From an uncultured Eggerthellaceae bacterium (GTDB lineage: Bacteria; Actinomycetota; Coriobacteriia; Coriobacteriales; Eggerthellaceae): a stretch of DNA of 8,476 bases. Both the position numbers and the translations under genes were made by a program. The notes beneath the pieces were generated by a model. The model was not told the origin of the DNA and did not search any database. It was given only the letters and a program-made list of their open reading frames with translations. The stretch lies in contig CAKUDT010000046.1 in the NCBI GenBank assembly GCA_934645125.1, positions 1 to 8,476 of the forward strand, read 5' to 3'. The first letter of the stretch is position 1. The number at the start of each line of letters is the position of its first letter. Positions 5,412-8,476 of the stretch are shown piece after piece.

Positions 5412-6068
5412 TTAGGCTTCAGAGGGCAGCCCCCCCCCCAGGAAATGGAGGGTCATTTTCGCTTGCCACGTCAACCAATTCTTCTGCCTTACTACATCCG
5501 CGCCGCAGAAAATGCCATTTGCGGCATATTTTTGCGCAGCACCCATAATCGCCATAATGCTGCAGGTCTGATACTCGCGATTGCAATACTCGGGAACAAC
5601 ATCTCCCTGCTCAATAGCCAGATCGAAAGCATGGTAATACAAATCGAAGATGGGCTTCATCGCATCGCGACAAGGAATAAGCGCCTCTTTATTGGACTCA
5701 TCCAAGAAATATTGATCGACATTCGTAGTGAATCGCAGCAGGTCAAGCTGCTCTTCGTAATCTTGCACGAAGCCCATAAGCAGATACTCTATCTGCTCAA
5801 TACCACGACGCTCGGCGACTTTTTCCTCTTTGAAACGCTGCAACACTTTCTCAGTACGCATACGCATCGCGTACGCGCATGCGCGAATAACCAGGTTCTG
5901 CTTTGTGCCAAAATAACGATAAATCGTTGCAACGCCAATACGAGCTTCGTCGGCGATATCCGTCATGCTAATGGAATCAATTGCAGCATGAGAGAACATT
6001 TTGAAGGCAGTCTCAAGAACATCGCCGCTTCGTTTCCCTTTGACCAAACCATTTTCGTCTAGCTGCAT
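5412..6068 (-). CDS. TetR/AcrR-family transcriptional regulator (distal of the pair)
   Basis: A 218-residue TetR-type repressor. The N-terminal HTH runs through about residues 17-60: ETAFKMF, then MTDIADEARIGVATIYRYFGTKQNL, the standard TetR helix-turn-helix with YRYF. The ligand-binding domain (about 65-210) is all-helical and not close enough to a characterised member to name an inducer. ATG 6068 has GAGGAG upstream at a rather long 11-base spacing. The last codons hold a run of ten G (5430-5439 on the plus strand is C10), encoding LGGGLPSEA; the run would be prone to slippage. It lies 109 bp downstream of another TetR gene in the same direction, has its own candidate promoter there, and no efflux or enzyme target is nearby. 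The terminator at 5237-5269 would end its transcript. Confidence 0.9.
   Translation of the reverse strand: MQLDENGLVKGKRSGDVLETAFKMFSHAAIDSISMTDIADEARIGVATIYRYFGTKQNLVIRACAYAMRMRTEKVLQRFKEEKVAERRGIEQIEYLLMGFVQDYEEQLDLLRFTTNVDQYFLDESNKEALIPCRDAMKPIFDLYYHAFDLAIEQGDVVPEYCNREYQTCSIMAIMGAAQKYAANGIFCGADVVRQKNWLTWQAKMTLHFLGGGLPSEA
5430..5439 (-). repeat. G10 homopolymer in the 3' end of the TetR gene
   Basis: Ten consecutive C on the plus strand read as G10 in the coding strand. At ten the protein ends LGGGLPSEA. Loss of one G would give a longer tail after GGG (CPLKPNSKVPRCCA), and gain of one would give GGGAAL then stop. All variants keep the DNA-binding and most of the ligand domain, so any effect would be on the C-terminus only. 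Confidence 0.85.
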
Positions 6069-6113
6069 TACGACACCATCTCCTCTGCTTCGGTCTTCAA
6101 TACAGTATCCGAT

Positions 6114-6131
6114 TTATCAGAGGCGATAATA
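6114..6131 (-). promoter_or_regulatory. Candidate -10 and overlapping dyad upstream of the distal TetR gene
   Basis: On the minus strand TATTAT (6126-6131) could be a -10, about 58 bp before the start; no good -35 is seen. A dyad, TTATC-N6-GATAA (6114-6129), overlaps it, a placement that fits an autorepressor operator. An imperfect larger dyad bounded by AGTT/AACT lies just upstream at about 6134-6162. Confidence 0.3.
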
Positions 6132-6177
6132 CCAGTTCTTATTGAAAATATTATGAAAAACTGTGATATGGTTTCTC

Positions 6178-6906
6178 TTATTTTCCCACTTCAGACACAC
6201 CATATTCATTCATGATATGTCGTAAGATCTCCGACCCGTCTTGGATATCTTTTCGCAGCGCCCAATAGTCCACGGGGCGTCCCTCAACACTTGTTATAGC
6301 AATGCGATTGATGTGGTGTTGCTCGTCGCTTAGGCCCCTAATCGGCTCTTTCAGCAGGTTGTACAAACCCCAAGGAACCGAACTAGTAATGTACGCGGCA
6401 ATATCTTCCGGCGACATGTTCATGCCCGACTCGCCCCAATAGCGAAACATCGAGCCCGACGAAACCAGAAACGCTTCAATCTGGAAAGCGGCAACGGAGT
6501 CAATGCGCTCGCGACGATACTTCGTAAGCGTCTCCATCAAAACATCACGTTTGTAGTTGAAAAGGGCGTCACCCGCCATGCTAGACGATGCGCCTTTCGG
6601 GGCGGCAGAGAAATACGCTTTGTAACGCAGGAATTCAAGACACGTGCGATACAAGCCAACAAACCAAGTGCACGTACGTCCTATTTGGGTAAATCCCGCA
6701 TCAATGGCGCGACGGCACACCCAAATTGCCATGTCTTCTTTGTTGTCGAAATAGCGATAAAACGTGGGTTTGGAGATATGCGCCTCTTCGCAGATGCGCT
6801 TGATGGTGATTTCCGACACAGCAGCACCCTGCTCGATGCATCGATTGTATGCATCGAAGATGAGCTCGCGCCACTCTTCTTCGCGTTCTTTTGACGAACC
6901 CGCCAT
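6178..6906 (-). CDS. TetR/AcrR-family transcriptional regulator (proximal of the pair)
   Basis: A 242-residue TetR-type regulator, unrelated in its C-terminal domain to its neighbour. The HTH lies at about residues 13-60: LIFDAYNRCIEQG, then ITIKRICEEAHISKPTFYRYFDNKEDMA. The remainder is helical (for example LETLTKYRRERIDSVAAFQIEAFLVSSG in outline) and ends in a longer tail than most family members. It has ligand-domain features of regulators controlling transport or redox genes, but no ligand can be assigned. ATG 6906 is preceded by AAGGGG six bases upstream, which supports the start. A good -10 lies 27-32 bp further up. Its stop is 109 bp before the second TetR gene. The usual divergent target gene is absent: upstream is a 454-bp gene-free island and then abiEi. 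Confidence 0.92.
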   Translation of the reverse strand: MAGSSKEREEEWRELIFDAYNRCIEQGAAVSEITIKRICEEAHISKPTFYRYFDNKEDMAIWVCRRAIDAGFTQIGRTCTWFVGLYRTCLEFLRYKAYFSAAPKGASSSMAGDALFNYKRDVLMETLTKYRRERIDSVAAFQIEAFLVSSGSMFRYWGESGMNMSPEDIAAYITSSVPWGLYNLLKEPIRGLSDEQHHINRIAITSVEGRPVDYWALRKDIQDGSEILRHIMNEYGVSEVGK

Positions 6907-6932
6907 GTTGTCCCCTTCCCCAAGCGAGACTC

Positions 6933-6961
6933 ATTATAGAAAATCAGAGCGCATGTTGAAA
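6933..6961 (-). promoter_or_regulatory. Promoter of the proximal TetR gene
   Basis: On the minus strand a perfect TATAAT (6933-6938) follows TTTCAA (6956-6961) with a 17-bp spacer. The -35 is weak (three of six), which suits an activator-dependent or weakly expressed regulator. Transcription would start near 6926, about 20 nt before the ATG. Confidence 0.5.
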
Positions 6962-7065
6962 TAGCAAAATGCAAAATAATTGTCCTATCTTGCCCATTAT
7001 GGCATATTTTTACGAATCGAAAAATGGACATTTTAAGAAAGTGGCGTTGAACTGGGGAAATGCAG

Positions 7066-7110
7066 AATTGCACTATTTTGCGAAATATGACGTATTTTGC
7101 GGTTGCAATT
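7066..7110. repeat. Nested inverted repeats, possible operator or hairpin
   Basis: AATTGCA (7066-7072) is matched in inverted orientation by TGCAATT (7104-7110). Inside it, GC-N-AAATA-N5-TATTT-N-GC (7080-7100) forms a second, 21-bp dyad with its centre two bases away. TATTTTGCG also occurs twice directly (around 7074 and 7093). It could be a regulator operator or the end of a small dispersed element. Confidence 0.4.
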
Positions 7111-7323
7111 TTTCGGGTACCGTGAAGCACTATTGCGAGGGGAATCGAGCGAACGTTTGAGCAGCACCGTCAGTGCCTCCAAGCATTGCGTTCTTGGCTT
7201 TCGGAAGCTTCGCAAGCTGTAATTCCTACCCTTTCACTGCCGAAAAAATCTGCATGCGCCGCGCCGCACTACAAACAATTTGAGCACAATGCCCGTATCG
7301 CTTTTATCGTATTCAGTAAATCT

Positions 7324-7362
7324 ATGTTGCATATGTCCGCTTTAAGCATACAATTGCAACAT
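7324..7362 (+). promoter_or_regulatory. abiE promoter bracketed by an inverted repeat (probable operator)
   Basis: TACAAT (7349-7354) is a good -10; TTGCAT (7327-7332) is a weak -35 with a 16-bp spacer. The start expected seven bases after the -10 is the A of the abiEi ATG (7361), so the mRNA is probably leaderless. A perfect 8-bp inverted repeat, ATGTTGCA (7324-7331) and TGCAACAT (7355-7362), brackets the core promoter, and TATG/CATA (7332-7335, 7347-7350) nests inside. AbiEi antitoxins of other species bind inverted repeats in their own promoter, so this is likely the autoregulatory operator. Confidence 0.55.
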
Positions 7363-8002
7363 GACCTATTCGAACCACATAACAGCGCTCAACGAACTCT
7401 CTGCTTCAGAGGGAGTCTTCACCACTGCACAAGCAGCACGACTTGGGGTTACACGCAACGCATTATCTCAAGCCGTTGCATCCGGCCGAGCCGAACGCAT
7501 AATGCATGGCGCATACCGGCTTGCTGGATCACAGAGCGATTTCACAGATGAGCTCGCAGCCATATGGAAACTCACTGCCCCATCGGCATTCACCCACGAG
7601 CGCATGCAAATTGAAAATTGGGATGGAATTGCAATAGGCGGATCAACCGCGGCAAGCCTACAAGAGCTCGGTGATTTCTACCTATCGCCCTACCGTATCT
7701 ACGCGCCGCAGCGAATCAACTCCCGCGTGAAGTCGGCAAATTTCGCCATCAGAAAAATCGACATTGAGGATGTGACCTGGATCAAAGGCCTCCCCGTCAC
7801 GCGACCCGAGCGAACGCTTGTTGACCTTTGCCTTGATAACGAGGAATGGTCTCTCGTAGAAGACGCCTTCAACTCCGCAAGCAACCTCAACTTCGCGCGC
7901 CTGGAAGAAATCGTTGCTTGCCAGTCGAAAAGAAAAAATGTGCAGGATTCACTATCAATAATCCACGCCCTTGCAGAAAGAGCACCAAAGGGGAGCAGCT
8001 AA
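7361..8002 (+). CDS. abiEi: AbiEi-type antitoxin of a type IV toxin-antitoxin system
   Basis: A 213-residue protein of the AbiEi antitoxin family. Residues about 8-55 form the N-terminal winged helix: ITALNELSASEGVFTTAQAARLGVTRNAL, then VASGRAERIMHGAYRL, typical of AbiEi, which uses it to bind and repress its own promoter. The C-terminal domain (about 60-205), with GGSTAASLQELGDFYLSPYRIY and LPVTRPERTLVDLCLD shown here in outline, is the antitoxin part that counteracts the toxin without a stable complex in studied systems. ATG 7361 has no ribosome binding site, but the -10 is seven bases away, pointing to leaderless translation; the HTH begins at the expected distance, so a later start is unlikely. 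The toxin gene follows after one base. AbiE systems act in phage defence and plasmid or island maintenance. Confidence 0.9.
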   Translation: MTYSNHITALNELSASEGVFTTAQAARLGVTRNALSQAVASGRAERIMHGAYRLAGSQSDFTDELAAIWKLTAPSAFTHERMQIENWDGIAIGGSTAASLQELGDFYLSPYRIYAPQRINSRVKSANFAIRKIDIEDVTWIKGLPVTRPERTLVDLCLDNEEWSLVEDAFNSASNLNFARLEEIVACQSKRKNVQDSLSIIHALAERAPKGSS

Positions 8003-8003
8003 A

Positions 8004-8476
8004 ATGAGATACAAAACTCCAGCCGCACTTGAAATGGCGGTGAAAGCCTCTGCCAGGAATTCAAGCCTAGACACCAGCAGAGCGATAACGGGTTTCTATT
8101 TTCACAGACTTCTTTGCCGCATCTTCAATGATCCGCAACACAGTTTCGTGTTGAAGGGCGGCCAAAGCATGCTCGCTAGAACTGTGAATGCACGCGCAAC
8201 AAGAGACATTGACCTGCTTTATAAAGAACAGTCACTCGAACATGCCCTTAGCACGTTAGAAGCACTTGCTTCAACCGATCTTGACGATCATATGCGTTTC
8301 ATACTTCAGTCTGCAGACCCAATAAAAGTCGAAGACGAATATCGAAGCGGATTACGCATTGTCTTTCAGCCGATGCTTGGCCCGAAACGCTTGCAACCCA
8401 TTTCTATCGACCTTGTCGTTGATGAGATCCCCCTTGAGAGAGCCGACTTAATCACCCCTGCAGACAGGGTAAATGT
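8004..8476 (+). CDS. abiEii: AbiEii/AbiGii-type nucleotidyltransferase toxin (cut by window edge)
   Basis: The first 157 residues are present; the gene continues past the right edge (family members are roughly 250-300 residues). AbiEii toxins are DNA polymerase beta-fold nucleotidyltransferases that halt growth; related enzymes modify tRNA. The catalytic core is intact: KGGQS (51-55) is the GG/GS nucleotide-binding motif, TRDIDLL (66-72) gives the metal-binding Asp68 and Asp70, and Asp136 in ISIDLV is a likely third carboxylate. ATG 8004 has AAAGGGGAG (7987-7995) eight bases upstream, inside the end of the antitoxin gene, and lies one base after the antitoxin stop, so the two are co-transcribed and coupled. 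Unlike the antitoxin, the toxin thus has a conventional ribosome binding site. Confidence 0.93.
   Translation, partial: MRYKTPAALEMAVKASARNSSLDTSRAITGFYFHRLLCRIFNDPQHSFVLKGGQSMLARTVNARATRDIDLLYKEQSLEHALSTLEALASTDLDDHMRFILQSADPIKVEDEYRSGLRIVFQPMLGPKRLQPISIDLVVDEIPLERADLITPADRVN

Larger units (their letters stand above)
6907..7360. other. Gene-free AT-rich island rich in dyads, between tetR and abiEi
   Basis: This 454-bp stretch has no convincing gene. A 63-codon plus-strand frame (6969-7160; Cys- and aromatic-rich, e.g. KYDVFCGCNFSGTVKHYCEG) lacks a ribosome binding site and lies in AT-rich DNA, so it is not called. Visible structure: the palindrome AAAATG-GA-CATTTT (7021-7034), nested dyads at 7066-7110, a near-direct repeat of GCACTATT(TT)GCGA (7070-7083 and 7127-7138), and a small perfect hairpin AGCTT-CGC-AAGCT (7206-7218). 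The left end carries the tetR promoter and the right end the abiE promoter. Confidence 0.55.

Noticed and set aside
5406..6062. 218-codon plus-strand open frame
   Set aside because: It mirrors the distal TetR gene, whose HTH is unmistakable, and has no ribosome binding site.
6969..7160. 63-codon plus-strand frame rich in Cys and aromatic residues
   Set aside because: There is no ribosome binding site and the DNA is dyad-rich and AT-rich; kept only as part of the island finding.

Overview
The window looks like a chromosomal segment from an anaerobic, host-associated bacterium. The best guess is Actinomycetota, class Coriobacteriia (Eggerthella/Slackia-like). This rests on overall gene flavour: the long citramalate-synthase type of CimA, a YerC/TrpR-like protein, a DUF3786-like protein and TetR pairs without nearby targets, in moderately GC-rich DNA with AT-rich intergenic islands. 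No rRNA or other marker gene is present, so the placement is inference.

Layout. (1) 1-2845, minus strand: a structured leader and promoter, then cimA (citramalate synthase, first step of the threonine-independent isoleucine route), yerC (TrpR-fold regulator, 13 bp after cimA), a 302-bp gene-free GC-rich stretch carrying a degenerate direct repeat, and the N-terminal 151 residues of a P-type cation ATPase that runs off the left edge. (2) 3022-3879, plus strand: a DUF3786-like protein with a Pro/Ala/Gly-rich inserted linker. (3) 3850-4669, minus strand: an hxlR-type regulator overlapping a low-molecular-weight protein tyrosine phosphatase gene, which converges on and overlaps the DUF3786-like gene tail to tail. 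(4) 4850-5203, plus strand: a small cupin divergent from hxlR, closed by a strong bidirectional terminator. (5) 5412-6906, minus strand: two TetR/AcrR-family regulators in tandem; the distal one has a run of ten G in its last codons. (6) 6907-7360: a 454-bp AT-rich, dyad-rich intergenic island. (7) 7361-8476, plus strand: an AbiE-type (type IV) toxin-antitoxin pair, AbiEi antitoxin followed after one base by AbiEii nucleotidyltransferase toxin, cut by the right edge.

How the parts fit. The cimA promoter, its nested-stem leader and a 35-codon upstream ORF that ends in an ATGA overlap with cimA suggest post-initiation control of isoleucine synthesis. HxlR and the divergent cupin form a typical regulator/target pair, with the phosphatase translationally coupled to the regulator. 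AbiE looks autoregulated: a perfect 8-bp inverted repeat brackets the core promoter and the start codon, and the antitoxin mRNA appears to be leaderless. No wholly new multi-gene system is evident. The least explained items are the cimA leader, the G10 tract in the TetR gene, the dyad-rich island before abiEi and the repeat array after yerC.
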